This document shows, one piece after another, positions 14,865 through 24,474 of a stretch of DNA of 64,000 nucleotides. The notes beneath the pieces were generated by a model. The model saw only the letters and a program-made list of their open reading frames with translations. It did no database searches and had not been told where the DNA came from. Each line of letters starts with the position of its first letter. Position 1 is the stretch's first letter. The DNA lies in contig NZ_JAEHFX010000006.1 in assembly GCF_016623615.1 (NCBI RefSeq), positions 124,001 through 188,000 of the forward strand, in the 5' to 3' direction. The stretch comes from Adhaeribacter terrigena. GTDB lineage: Bacteria > Bacteroidota > Bacteroidia > Cytophagales > Hymenobacteraceae. The translations under genes and the position numbers were made by a program.

Positions 14865-17800
14865 TTGCCTATGAATTCCTTTATCAGAAATATAATTGCC
14901 TTTTCGCTCAAGAACCGGTTCCTGATTTTCTTCGCCACCTTTATCATTATTGTGGCCGGGGTGATCAGCTATAAAAATACGCCCATAGAAGCGTTTCCGG
15001 ACGTAACCAATACCCGCGTGCAGATCATTACCCAGTGGCCGGGCCGCAGCGCGGAAGAAGTGGAAAAATTCGTAACCATTCCGCTGGAAGTGGAGATGAA
15101 CGTGGTGCCGAAAAAAACCAGCCTCCGCTCCATTTCCCTGTTCGGGCTTTCGGTGGTAACCATGATCTTCGACGATGAAGTAGATGAATTTACGGCCCGC
15201 CAACTGGTAGCCAACCAATTAGCCGCCGTGAACCTGCCCGACGGCGTGGATGCAGCCATGCAACCTTCATCCGGCCCCACCGGCGAAATTTTCCGCTACA
15301 CCCTGGAAAGCAGCAGCAAAGACGTGCGTGAACTGAAAACCATCCAGGATTGGGTGATTGATAGGCAACTAAAAAGCGTGCCGGGCATAGCCGATGTGGT
15401 TAGTTTTGGCGGTGAAGTGAAAACCTATGAAGTGCGGGTAGACCCGAGCTTGTTGGCAAAATACGGCATTTCCGCGCTGGAAGTGTACGAAGCCCTTGCC
15501 AAAAGCAATATCAACGTGGGTGGCGACGTGATCGAGAAAAGTTCGCAGGCCTATGTGGTGCGCGGTATTGGTTTGCTCAACAACATTCCGGAGATCGAAA
15601 ATGTAATTGTCGATAACCGCGATGGCGTGCCGGTTTTGGTCCGCCACATCGGCGAAGTGCAGGAATCGCATTTGCCGAGTCTGGGCTACGTGGGCCGCGA
15701 TAACGAAACCAACCTGGTGGAAGGCATTGTGGTGATGCGCAAAAATGAAAATCCTTCCGAGGTTCTTTTCGCGCTGAAACTAAAGATCGTAGAACTGAAC
15801 GACGAAGTTTTGCCGGAAGATGTAAAGATCAAAACGTTTTACGACCGCTCTACGCTCATCGGGTTTACCACCAGCACCGTAACCAAAAACCTGCTGGAAG
15901 GCATTATTCTGGTAACGGCCATTGTGTTCCTTTTCATGGCGGATTGGCGCACCACTCTCATCGTTTCCATCATCATTCCGCTGGCCTTGCTCTTTGCGTT
16001 CGTTTGTATGCGCATGAAAGGCATGTCCGCCAACCTCCTTTCCATGGGCGCCATCGACTTTGGCATTATCATAGACGGGGCGGTGGTGATGGTGGAAGGC
16101 TTGTTTGTGGTGCTCGATAAAAAAGCGCACCAGCTGGGCATGAAACGCTTCAACAAGCTTTCCAAACAGGGCATGATCAAGAATACCGCAACGGATCTGG
16201 GCAAGTCGATCTTCTTTTCCAAACTGATCATCATTACCGCGCTGCTGCCCATCTTTGCTTTCCAGAAAGTGGAAGGAAAAATGTTTTCTCCGTTGGCTTA
16301 CACATTGGGTTTTGCCTTGCTGGGCGCTTTGATCTTTACGCTTACGCTGGTGCCGGTGCTGGCCAGCATGCTGTTGAATAGGAACGTGCGGGAAAAGCAC
16401 AACCCGATCGTGAATTTCATGAACAACTCGGTTTTCAAGGCTTTCAGCTTTACTTATAAATACAAGAAAGCCAGTTTGCTGGGAGCGCTGGGAGCCGTGG
16501 TCATTGGCATATATTGTTTCCGCTTTCTGGGTTCGGAATTTTTGCCGCAGTTGAATGAAGGCGCGGTGTACGTGCGGGCCAGCATGCCGATGAGCACTTC
16601 CCTGGATCAATCCATTGACATGGCCGAAAAGATCCGGAAAAAGATATTGCAGTTCGATGAAGTAAACCAGGTTTTATCGCAGACCGGCCGGCCCAACGAT
16701 GGCACCGACCCGACCGGCTTTTTCAACATCGAATTTCACGTGGACCTGAAACCGAAAGACGACTGGAATCGCAAAATAACGCAGCAGGAATTGATCTCCG
16801 AGATCAGCAATTCGCTGGGCATTTACCAGGGCATAAAATTCAACTTTTCGCAGCCCATCATGGACAACGTGGAAGAAGCGGTTTCCGGGGTGAAAGGCTC
16901 GATGGCGGTGAAAATTTTCGGCAATGATCTGAATAAACTGGAAGTGCTGGGCGATTCGGTTTACAACATCCTGAATAAAGTGGAAGGCATCGATGATCTG
17001 GGCGTGATCAGATTGGTCGGCCAACCGGAACTCCAGATCCAGTTAGACCAAAGCCGGATGGCGGCTTACGGCGTAAATACCGCCGATTGTCAGGCCGTGA
17101 TTGAGATGGCCATTGGCGGCAAAGCAGCTACCAAAATGTACGAAGGGGAACGCAACTTCGACATCCGCTTGCGCTACCAACCCCAATTCCGGCAAAATGA
17201 AGCGCAATTAGGAAACCTGTTGGTACCTACCAGTTACGGCAGCCAGATCCCGCTGAAGGAAATTGCCAAGATCGGAACGGTAACCGGACCGGCCTTTGTG
17301 TACCGCGAAGAGAACGCCCGCTTTATTGCCATCAAATTCTCGGTGCGCGGCCGCGACCTGGGCAGCACCATTAAAGAAGCGCAGGATAAAGTGGCTGGTG
17401 CTATTCAGCTGGACAAAGGCATGAAACTGGAATGGAAAGGCGAATTCGAAAACCAGATCCGGGCTACGGAACGGCTTTCGCAGGTTGCCCCAATCAGTCT
17501 GGTGCTGATCTTCCTGATCTTGTTTGTAACGTTTGGTAACGTGCGCGATGCTGGCCTGGTAATTCTGAACGTACCATTTGCCCTCATTGGCGGAATCCTG
17601 GCCTTGCTCATTACCCAAACCAATTTCAGTATTTCAGCCGGCGTAGGTTTCATTGCCCTTTTCGGGATCTGTATTCAGAATGGGGTGATATTGATCTCAG
17701 TATTTAAGAAGAACGTGGAAGAAGGAATTCCGCTCATACAGGCCATTAAGGAAGGCGTAGCTGAACGAACCCGCCCGGTTCTCATGACAGCCATGATGGC

Positions 17801-18017
17801 GGCCCTGGGATTATTGCCGGCCGCGCTTTCCACCGGAATCGGTTCGGAAACGCAGAAGCCGCTGGCCATTGTAGTAATTGGAGGTTTGATTACCGGTACC
17901 ATCTTAACCTTGCTGGTTTTCCCGCTGATCGTGGACCTGGTTTATAAACGTTCTATTGAAAAAGCGGAAAATAAACGCCTTAAAAAAATACTCTCTCCTG
18001 AAATTTCTTTGGCTTAA
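14865..18017 (+). CDS. czcA: heavy-metal efflux RND permease, CzcA/CusA family
   Basis: 1050 aa, normal for HME-RND pumps. Opening helix then FPDVTNTRVQIITQWPGRSAEEVEKF region of the porter domain; large periplasmic loops; TM4 carries DFGIIIDGAVVMVE (about residues 395-410), the D-D-E charge relay of the CzcA branch (Zn/Co/Cd) rather than the CusA form. The protein ends with a short cytoplasmic tail. It exports divalent cations using proton motive force. Third gene of the operon. Metal identity is inferred from that motif; Zn/Co/Cd is favoured but Cu or Ni is not excluded. Confidence 0.93.
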   Translation: MPMNSFIRNIIAFSLKNRFLIFFATFIIIVAGVISYKNTPIEAFPDVTNTRVQIITQWPGRSAEEVEKFVTIPLEVEMNVVPKKTSLRSISLFGLSVVTMIFDDEVDEFTARQLVANQLAAVNLPDGVDAAMQPSSGPTGEIFRYTLESSSKDVRELKTIQDWVIDRQLKSVPGIADVVSFGGEVKTYEVRVDPSLLAKYGISALEVYEALAKSNINVGGDVIEKSSQAYVVRGIGLLNNIPEIENVIVDNRDGVPVLVRHIGEVQESHLPSLGYVGRDNETNLVEGIVVMRKNENPSEVLFALKLKIVELNDEVLPEDVKIKTFYDRSTLIGFTTSTVTKNLLEGIILVTAIVFLFMADWRTTLIVSIIIPLALLFAFVCMRMKGMSANLLSMGAIDFGIIIDGAVVMVEGLFVVLDKKAHQLGMKRFNKLSKQGMIKNTATDLGKSIFFSKLIIITALLPIFAFQKVEGKMFSPLAYTLGFALLGALIFTLTLVPVLASMLLNRNVREKHNPIVNFMNNSVFKAFSFTYKYKKASLLGALGAVVIGIYCFRFLGSEFLPQLNEGAVYVRASMPMSTSLDQSIDMAEKIRKKILQFDEVNQVLSQTGRPNDGTDPTGFFNIEFHVDLKPKDDWNRKITQQELISEISNSLGIYQGIKFNFSQPIMDNVEEAVSGVKGSMAVKIFGNDLNKLEVLGDSVYNILNKVEGIDDLGVIRLVGQPELQIQLDQSRMAAYGVNTADCQAVIEMAIGGKAATKMYEGERNFDIRLRYQPQFRQNEAQLGNLLVPTSYGSQIPLKEIAKIGTVTGPAFVYREENARFIAIKFSVRGRDLGSTIKEAQDKVAGAIQLDKGMKLEWKGEFENQIRATERLSQVAPISLVLIFLILFVTFGNVRDAGLVILNVPFALIGGILALLITQTNFSISAGVGFIALFGICIQNGVILISVFKKNVEEGIPLIQAIKEGVAERTRPVLMTAMMAALGLLPAALSTGIGSETQKPLAIVVIGGLITGTILTLLVFPLIVDLVYKRSIEKAENKRLKKILSPEISLA

Positions 18018-18060
18018 CATTGATGTTTGTTTGGGAATGCAATTTTGCAGCATTCACTTT

Positions 18061-18093
18061 TTGAAAAGGCGGCTTCTGGCTGCCTTTACTTTT
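18061..18093. terminator. bidirectional terminator between czcA and the sensor kinase
   Basis: AAAGGCGGCT (about 18065-18074) pairs with GGCTGCCTTT (18078-18087) with one G-T mismatch, with an A-run before and a T-run after. Confidence 0.6.
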
Positions 18094-18121
18094 TCCCGGT
18101 TATTCCTGACTTTTTAGGGTG

Positions 18122-18137
18122 AAAAGCATAGCGTTTT
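18122..18137 (-). repeat. dispersed element
   Basis: Minus strand AAAACGCTATGCTTTT, 9 nt past the sensor kinase stop and before the shared terminator. Confidence 0.9.
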
Positions 18138-18146
18138 TTAAGGTAA

Positions 18147-19511
18147 TCAGCTTTTAAACTTTACCGTAACGGTAGTGCCTTTATGCTGGTGCGATTCTAT
18201 GGTTATCTGGCCGTGATGCAGTTTCATGATCTTGTCAGTGAGCGATAAGCCGATGCCGGTTCCTTGCCGGGAACGGGCGTTTTGGGCGCGGTAAAAAGGC
18301 TGAAACACGTAAGAAATTTCTTCAGCCGGAATACCTATGCCGGAATCTTTTACTGTGATGGAGATGCCGGAGTTCTGGTACGAAAAAGTTACCGCCACCG
18401 GCGCCTGATCGGAGAATTTCAGGGCGTTTTCCAGAATGTTTTGCAGCGCAATTTTGAGGAGATTCCTGTTCCCGGGTACAGTCAATTTCTCGGGAAAATC
18501 GGGCAGGTTTTCCAAGTGTAAACGAATGCGGGAATTGCCCGTTTGTGGACTTTCCAGTTCCTGTTTCACTTCCAGCAGCAGTTCATCCAGGCGCACGCTT
18601 TCCCTTTGAATTTCCTGTTCGTCGAAACCGGTTTGGGCTAAGGTGATGAGGTCAGAAGTAAGTTTTTGTAAGCGGTTGGTTTCGTTTTGCAAGGTTTGCA
18701 ACGAGGTTTTATATTCAGGCACCGAACGGTCTTTCAGCAAGGCTACTTCAATTTCGCCGCTGATGGCCGTAAGCGGATTCCGGAGTTCATGAGAAGCGTT
18801 GGCAATAAAACTCTTCTGCATTTCGAACGACAATTCCAGCCGTTCCAGCATCTGGTTAAAAGTCTGGGTCAGTTCCGCAATTTCATCTTTGGAACTCCGT
18901 CCCTTTACCCGCAAATGCAGGTTCGAGGCCCGGATCTTATTTACTTCCGATACGATTTCCCGGATAGGCCTTAGCACCTGCTGCGAGAGGAAATAACCTA
19001 AGGTGAGAACCAAAAGCAAACTACCCAGCACGCTGAATATCATTGCGTTCTTCAGATTAGCCAGTTTCTCTAAACCGGTAGCGTCTTTGGCCGAAGCAAT
19101 GATGAAAAAATTTCCTTCGTTGTCGTGGTAAAAGAAACCGACTACCTGCCGGTCGCCTTCCCAGAATTCCACGTACTTATCTTTCCTGATCTGTTCCAGC
19201 AATTGCGTTGGGGCGCCGGCATTGGAAGAATCCAGTAAGAAACGGGGCTGCAGATCGGAATTGTAAACGGTAAGCACCTCTTCGTTTAATTTATTCAGGT
19301 ATTTCTGCCGGACCTTGTCCATCGATTTGGCGCTCAACTCATCGCGTTCCAGAAACAACTGCCCGGTAATTAAACCCCGTTCGTACAATCGCTGAAAGAA
19401 CTGCCGGTGCGTAAAATCTTTCGCCTGGAAATAAACGAAGGTGCATACTGCAATTAAAACGGCCGCAATAAGCAGGGAAAACGCAAGGGTAAGCCGGCTG
19501 CGAAACGTCAT
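18147..19511 (-). CDS. sensor histidine kinase, CzcS/CusS-like
   Basis: 454 aa. TM1 about residues 8-28, a periplasmic sensor of about 125 residues, TM2 about 155-176, then HAMP (RPIREIVSEVNKIRASNLHLRV). HisKA has the phospho-accepting H241 in NASHELRNPL; the HATPase domain has N-box NILENALKF, G1 KDSGIGIP and G2 GTGIGLSL. It is an inner-membrane kinase for the overlapping response regulator gene. Its position, tail to tail with the metal exporter operon, suggests it senses periplasmic metal. The sensor domain itself is not diagnostic. Confidence 0.93.
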   Translation of the reverse strand: MTFRSRLTLAFSLLIAAVLIAVCTFVYFQAKDFTHRQFFQRLYERGLITGQLFLERDELSAKSMDKVRQKYLNKLNEEVLTVYNSDLQPRFLLDSSNAGAPTQLLEQIRKDKYVEFWEGDRQVVGFFYHDNEGNFFIIASAKDATGLEKLANLKNAMIFSVLGSLLLVLTLGYFLSQQVLRPIREIVSEVNKIRASNLHLRVKGRSSKDEIAELTQTFNQMLERLELSFEMQKSFIANASHELRNPLTAISGEIEVALLKDRSVPEYKTSLQTLQNETNRLQKLTSDLITLAQTGFDEQEIQRESVRLDELLLEVKQELESPQTGNSRIRLHLENLPDFPEKLTVPGNRNLLKIALQNILENALKFSDQAPVAVTFSYQNSGISITVKDSGIGIPAEEISYVFQPFYRAQNARSRQGTGIGLSLTDKIMKLHHGQITIESHQHKGTTVTVKFKS

Positions 19512-20194
19512 GCGGTTTCCGGGGTTTTTAATGCGTAACCCATCCCGATCACGGTGTGAATAAGCTTAACCGGAAATTCTTTATCGATCTTATTCCGAAG
19601 GTAATTCACGTATACATCTACCACGTTCGAGCCCAGGTCGTAATTCAGTTCCCATACGTTTTCCAGCAGATCGATCCGGCCCAGAACTTTGCCCGGGTTT
19701 TTCATAAAATACTCCAGCAAGGCAAATTCCCGGGCAGTAAGGTTAATGTTTTTCCCACCCCGGGAAACCACTTTGGTATCGAGGTCCAGCTCCAGGTCGG
19801 CAAAGGTTAGTTTGCTACCAGTGAGATTTTGTAAATTTTTACGCCGGGTTAAAGCCCGGACCCGCGCCAGCAGTTCTTTAAATTTGAAAGGTTTGGCCAG
19901 GTAATCGTCGGCGCCGGCTTCCAGCCCGGTAACTACATCGTCGGTGGTTCCTAAGGCCGTCAGCATCAGGATAGGCAAAGAAGCATCCCAATTACGCAGC
20001 TGTCTGCAAACTTCCAGCCCGTTCAGTCCCGGCATGATCACGTCCAGAATAGCCAGGTGGTATTCTTTCTGCCGTGCCAGTAAAAGGCCGGTATTGCCAT
20101 CGTACGCTACATCCACTTCAAAGGAATTTTCTTCCAGGCCACGCTTGATAAATGCCGCCACGTTCAGCTCGTCTTCCACTACCAGAATATTCAT
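19508..20194 (-). CDS. OmpR-family response regulator, CzcR/CusR-like
   Basis: 228 aa from ATG 20194, which gives the standard start MNILVVEDE; the frame is open further up to 20245 but that lead-in has no family match. Receiver: acidic pocket E7/D8, phospho-acceptor D51 in AILDVIMPGLNG, switch T and K in the usual places. C-terminal winged helix (trans_reg_C) from about 130, with LTAREFALLEYFMKNPGKVLGR and SNVVDVYVNYLRNKID. It overlaps the kinase start by ATGA. The four 11-bp-spaced heptamers before czcC are its probable target. Confidence 0.95.
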   Translation of the reverse strand: MNILVVEDELNVAAFIKRGLEENSFEVDVAYDGNTGLLLARQKEYHLAILDVIMPGLNGLEVCRQLRNWDASLPILMLTALGTTDDVVTGLEAGADDYLAKPFKFKELLARVRALTRRKNLQNLTGSKLTFADLELDLDTKVVSRGGKNINLTAREFALLEYFMKNPGKVLGRIDLLENVWELNYDLGSNVVDVYVNYLRNKIDKEFPVKLIHTVIGMGYALKTPETA

Positions 20195-20243
20195 ACAATC
20201 AGGAATATGGCTAAAATTACGAAAATGGTTCTGAAAAAGCAGC

Positions 20244-20281
20244 ATAAAAAAACCTCACCGGTTTTAAAAACCGGTGAGGTT
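20244..20281 (-). terminator. strong intrinsic terminator of pyc
   Basis: AACCTCACCGGTTTT (20251-20265) pairs perfectly with the complementary arm at 20266-20281; the A-run before it is a T-run on the minus strand. It separates pyc from the czcR start. Confidence 0.9.
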
Positions 20282-20301
20282 AGCCCATACTTTTCAGCCT
20301 T

Positions 20302-20317
20302 AAAACCCTAGCGTTTT
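20302..20317 (-). repeat. dispersed element
   Basis: AAAACGCTAGGGTTTT on minus, beginning at the very next base after the pyc stop codon. Confidence 0.92.
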
Positions 20318-23300
20318 TCAGGCTTCCGCTTCGGCCGTTTCAGTGGCAGTTTCTATGGCATTTACCATAGCGTTTTCCGAAGGTTTACCGGTTGAAAGCA
20401 CCAGATCGTCGGCACTTACGAGCGAAGTTTCCGGCAAATGAATTCCGGTAACCACCAGGTCTTCGGCGGCGGTTATGGTGGTTTCCATTTTCATGGCTTC
20501 TATAATGAACAGCGGCGCATTTTTCTTTACCTGTTGTCCTTCTTTTACCAGCACTTTGGAAAGCATGCCTTGCAGCGGCGCCGAAATTTGTTTCGGATCG
20601 GCTTTGTCGGCTTTGCGGTTTTCCTTTTTGGTAATTTTCACCGATTTATCGAGCACGTCGATGTTGCGGGTCTGGCCGTTCATTTTGAAGAAAACCGTGC
20701 GGGTGCCGTCGTCGTTGGCCGGGCCCATGCTCTGGTATTTTATAATGATGGATTTCCCTTTGGCAATATCAATAATAGCTTCTTCGCCCTGTTTCATGCC
20801 GTAGAAAAAGATGCGCGTCGGGATCACCGAAACATCGCCGTAGGTTTGCACGTGTTTGTAATATTGCTCAAAAACCTTCGGGTAAAGCAAATAGGAAAGC
20901 AGGTCGGTGAATTTTACATTTTGTCCGAATTTCGCTTTCAGATCATCCCATTCCTTTTCGAAATCGATCGGTTCCAGATGTTCGTTCGGGCGGTCGGTAT
21001 ATGGTTCTACGTCTTTTAAAACGATCTTCTGCAGCTTTTTCGGGAACCCGCCCACCGGCTGGCCAATGTCGCCTTTAAAGAATTGCTGCACCGATTCCGG
21101 GAAGGAAATAGTTTCGCCTTTTTCCAGTACATCTACCGTGGTCAGGTTATTCGACACTAAATAAAGCGCCATATCACCTACTACTTTGGAGCTTGGCGTA
21201 ACTTTCACCACATCACCGAAAAGCGTGTTTACATCCGTGAAAGTGGTTTTGATCTGCTCCCATTTATCGCCCAAACCCAAAGCCTGCGCCTGGGGCCGTA
21301 GATTGGAATATTGCCCGCCCGGAATTTCGTGCTGAAACACTTCCGAAGTTCCCGCTTTCAAACCCGATTCGAATGGATAATAATACTCGCGTACGGTTTC
21401 CCAATAGCTCGAATATTCGTTCAGGCTTTTCTGGTCGAATTCGCGGTGGCGGTCCTGGAAGCGCATCATTTCCACCATGGAATTGAAATTCGGCTGCGAG
21501 GTTAAACCGGACAGCGAACCCAGGGCTACGTCTACCACATCTACGCCTGCTTCAATGGCTTTTAAATACGTAGCGCTTTGAATGGAAGAGGTATCGTGGG
21601 TGTGCAGGTGAATAGGGAGCTTTACGGTTTCCCGCAGTGCGGTGATTAATTCGGTGGCGGCGTATGGCTTTAATAAACCGGCCATGTCTTTGATGCACAA
21701 GATATGCGCGCCGGCGTCTTCCAGGTTTTTAGCCAGGTCGAGGTAATAGTTTAAATTATACTTGGTGCGGGCCGGGTCCAGAATATCGCCGGTATAGCAG
21801 ATGGAAGCTTCGGCCAGGCCGCCGGTCCGTTTCCGAACAAAGTTGATGCAGCTTTCCATGCCTTTCATCCAGTTCAGTGAATCGAAAATGCGGAAAATAT
21901 CTACGCCGGTTTCCCAGCTTTTCTCTACGAAAGCCTCAATTAAATTATCCGGGTAAGCTTTATAACCTACGCCGTTAGCCCCGCGAATGAGCATTTGCAG
22001 CAGAATATTCGGAACCGCTTTTCTGATTTTGGCCAGCCGGTCCCAGGGATCTTCGTGCAGGAAACGCAGGCTTACATCGAAGGTCGCACCGCCCCACACT
22101 TCCATGCTGAACGTTTGCGGGTGGTTTTTAGCGTAGCTTTCGGCTACTTTCAGCATATCGAAGGTGCGCATGCGGGTGGCCAGTAGGCTCTGGTGCGCGT
22201 CGCGGAAAGTGGTATCGGTGTAGTGAATCTGTTTATCGTTTCGGAGCCATTGAGCAAATTTTTCCGGCCCGAGTTCGGTGAGCAGGTCTTTTGTGCCCTT
22301 TTCGTAGGTTTTCTTCGGATCAAGCAATGGAAGGTGGGGTTTTTCCAGGAGCTTGTTCGGGTCGGTAAAAGTAATATCCGGATTACCGTTCACGATGGTA
22401 TCGGCAATGTAGCTGAGGAATTTGGTGCCCCGGTCCTGCCGCTTTTCGAACTTGAGTAAGGCCGGGTGCTCTCTTACAAAATCGACGGTGGCATTACCGG
22501 AAATAAATTCTTCGTGGCCGATGATGTTCTGCAAAAACTGGATGTTGTTTTTTACGCCCCGGATCCGGAATTCTTCCAGCGTGCGCTGCATTTTTTTGGC
22601 CGCATCTTTTAAAGTAGTGGAATGCGCTGAAACTTTAACCAGCAGCGAATCGAAGAACGGGCTGATCTTGGCGCCCTGATACACGCTGCCCTGGTCTAAA
22701 CGAATGCCAAAACCACCGGCGCTGCGATAGGCAATGATGGTTCCGTAATCGGGTTTGAATTCGTTTTCAGGATCTTCGGTGGTAATGCGGCACTGAATGG
22801 CAAAACCGTTGTTGAAACGGGCGTGGTTCTCACCCAAAGAAATTTCATCGTCAGAAAGCTTGTAGCCGTCTGCTATATAGATCTGGGTTTTGATCAGGTC
22901 GATGCCGGTAATCATTTCGGTAACCGTGTGCTCTACCTGGATCCGGGGGTTCACTTCTATAAAGAAGATCGCATCGTTTTCGGGCTGCACCAGAAATTCT
23001 ACCGTGCCTACGTTATTGTAATTTACCGCCGAGCAGATCTTGAGTGCATAATCGTAGAGTTTGCGACGCAGTTCTTCTTTCAGATTCAGGGCCGGCGCTA
23101 CTTCTACCACTTTCTGGAAGCGGCGTTGTACCGAACAGTCGCGTTCAAATAAATGGGTGATGTTGCCATGATTATCGGCTACGATCTGCACTTCGATGTG
23201 CTTGGGACGCTCCACAAATTTTTCGAGGAAAACCGTGGCATCGCCAAAGGCTTTCAGGGCTTCGTTACGGGCTTCAAAAAATCCTTTTTCCAGTTCTTCG

Positions 23301-23827
23301 TCCGTCCGGATCACGCGCATGCCTCGTCCGCCGCCGCCGGAAGCCGCTTTCAGCATGACCGGATAACCAATTCTGCTGGCTTCAATTTTAGCGACCTCAA
23401 AATCTGTCAGATCATTTTCATTGCTTTCAATGATAGGAACGTTGCAGGCTTTGGCTACTTTTTTAGCGGCAATTTTATCGCCCAACGCTTCCATAACTTC
23501 CGGCCGGGGGCCGATGAAAACAATGCCGTTGTCTTTACACTTCTGCGAAAATTCTTTGTTTTCGGATAGGAAACCGTAACCGGGGTGAATGGCATCTACA
23601 CTGTTATCTTTGGCTATGGCAATAATTGCTTCCATATCCAGGTAAGGCTGCAGCGGTTGGTGATCTTTGCCGATCTGGTAAGCCTCGTCGGCTTTGTAGC
23701 GATGGTGCGAATAACGGTCTTCGTAGGTGTAAATGGCTACGGTCTGGATGTCCAGCTCGGTACAGGCGCGCAGAACCCGGATCGCGATCTCGCCGCGGTT
23801 CGCTACCAATACTTTCTTGATGTTCAT
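20318..23827 (-). CDS. pyc: pyruvate carboxylase
   Basis: 1169 aa single-chain enzyme (pyruvate + HCO3- + ATP to oxaloacetate), replenishing the TCA cycle. Order: biotin carboxylase (1-~450; MLKAASGGGGRGMRV ATP loop, EVNPRIQVEHTVTE), carboxyltransferase from ~535 (TTFRDAHQSLLATRMRT), the PC/OADA region, then the biotinyl domain with AMKME, biotin Lys K1113. After the biotin domain there is an extra alanine/glutamate-rich tail ENAMVNAIETATETAEAEA (1151-1169), and its first codons overlap a dispersed element. The enzyme is otherwise complete. Confidence 0.97.
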   Translation of the reverse strand: MNIKKVLVANRGEIAIRVLRACTELDIQTVAIYTYEDRYSHHRYKADEAYQIGKDHQPLQPYLDMEAIIAIAKDNSVDAIHPGYGFLSENKEFSQKCKDNGIVFIGPRPEVMEALGDKIAAKKVAKACNVPIIESNENDLTDFEVAKIEASRIGYPVMLKAASGGGGRGMRVIRTDEELEKGFFEARNEALKAFGDATVFLEKFVERPKHIEVQIVADNHGNITHLFERDCSVQRRFQKVVEVAPALNLKEELRRKLYDYALKICSAVNYNNVGTVEFLVQPENDAIFFIEVNPRIQVEHTVTEMITGIDLIKTQIYIADGYKLSDDEISLGENHARFNNGFAIQCRITTEDPENEFKPDYGTIIAYRSAGGFGIRLDQGSVYQGAKISPFFDSLLVKVSAHSTTLKDAAKKMQRTLEEFRIRGVKNNIQFLQNIIGHEEFISGNATVDFVREHPALLKFEKRQDRGTKFLSYIADTIVNGNPDITFTDPNKLLEKPHLPLLDPKKTYEKGTKDLLTELGPEKFAQWLRNDKQIHYTDTTFRDAHQSLLATRMRTFDMLKVAESYAKNHPQTFSMEVWGGATFDVSLRFLHEDPWDRLAKIRKAVPNILLQMLIRGANGVGYKAYPDNLIEAFVEKSWETGVDIFRIFDSLNWMKGMESCINFVRKRTGGLAEASICYTGDILDPARTKYNLNYYLDLAKNLEDAGAHILCIKDMAGLLKPYAATELITALRETVKLPIHLHTHDTSSIQSATYLKAIEAGVDVVDVALGSLSGLTSQPNFNSMVEMMRFQDRHREFDQKSLNEYSSYWETVREYYYPFESGLKAGTSEVFQHEIPGGQYSNLRPQAQALGLGDKWEQIKTTFTDVNTLFGDVVKVTPSSKVVGDMALYLVSNNLTTVDVLEKGETISFPESVQQFFKGDIGQPVGGFPKKLQKIVLKDVEPYTDRPNEHLEPIDFEKEWDDLKAKFGQNVKFTDLLSYLLYPKVFEQYYKHVQTYGDVSVIPTRIFFYGMKQGEEAIIDIAKGKSIIIKYQSMGPANDDGTRTVFFKMNGQTRNIDVLDKSVKITKKENRKADKADPKQISAPLQGMLSKVLVKEGQQVKKNAPLFIIEAMKMETTITAAEDLVVTGIHLPETSLVSADDLVLSTGKPSENAMVNAIETATETAEAEA
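20361..20376 (-). repeat. dispersed element inside the pyc 3' end
   Basis: Minus strand AAAACGCTATGGTAAA, codes part of the pyc tail (ENAMVN); 45 bp upstream of the copy that follows the stop codon. Confidence 0.7.
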
Positions 23828-24474
23828 AAAGAATTTGATGTACGGTTGGGAAGATAATTTAAGCTAACAAAGATCACAAAATATATAGTTTTCTGTATAT
23901 AAAATAGCCGAAAAACTGGACGTAATCTGCTAACTGGAGTTATGCGCTCTTACTGAATTTGAGTTTTGAGGTTACGGACCTTCCCAATTTTCTGAGTCAT
24001 TAACCGGAATTTAAGGGTTTACAGGGGTATATTTCCCGCGGCCGCTAACAACTCTATACCCAATTGTTGGCATATGCCCTCCAAATCTGGTAATACACGA
24101 AAGAAAAAAAGCAGCGGAGAATTTAAAAATCGAGTGGAAAAAGCTGAGGGTACTTTGCTGGAAAATCCGGCAGACTGAGATTAGTTTGGATAAAAACTTC
24201 CAGGAATAATGGGTTTGCGCTGCTCCTGTGACCATATCCACAAGCAAATGCAGCAGCTTGCTGAAAGCCGCAAAGCACTTTTATAGGCCAAAAGCATAGC
24301 GTTTTTCAGGAATTTAAATACCGGCTGCTTTACAGATCACACCCTTTACTCGTGATGGTGGTAATGCAGCTTATGAAAAAGGTTTTGCAGAAAAACGTTG
24401 GCTTGCTGATTAAATATAGAAAATATCGTATCTTTTTGGCGTCAAAAACTCTTAAACCAAATTCAAATTTTAAC
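23828..24474. other. 647-bp gap between divergent pyc and dienelactone hydrolase genes
   Basis: No gene-like frame. It holds one dispersed element (24290-24305) and, at 24429-24436, TATCTTTT resembling a -7 box 38 nt before the hydrolase start. Confidence 0.5.
24290..24305 (-). repeat. dispersed element
   Basis: Plus strand AAAAGCATAGCGTTTT, followed by TCAGG; intergenic. Confidence 0.9.
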
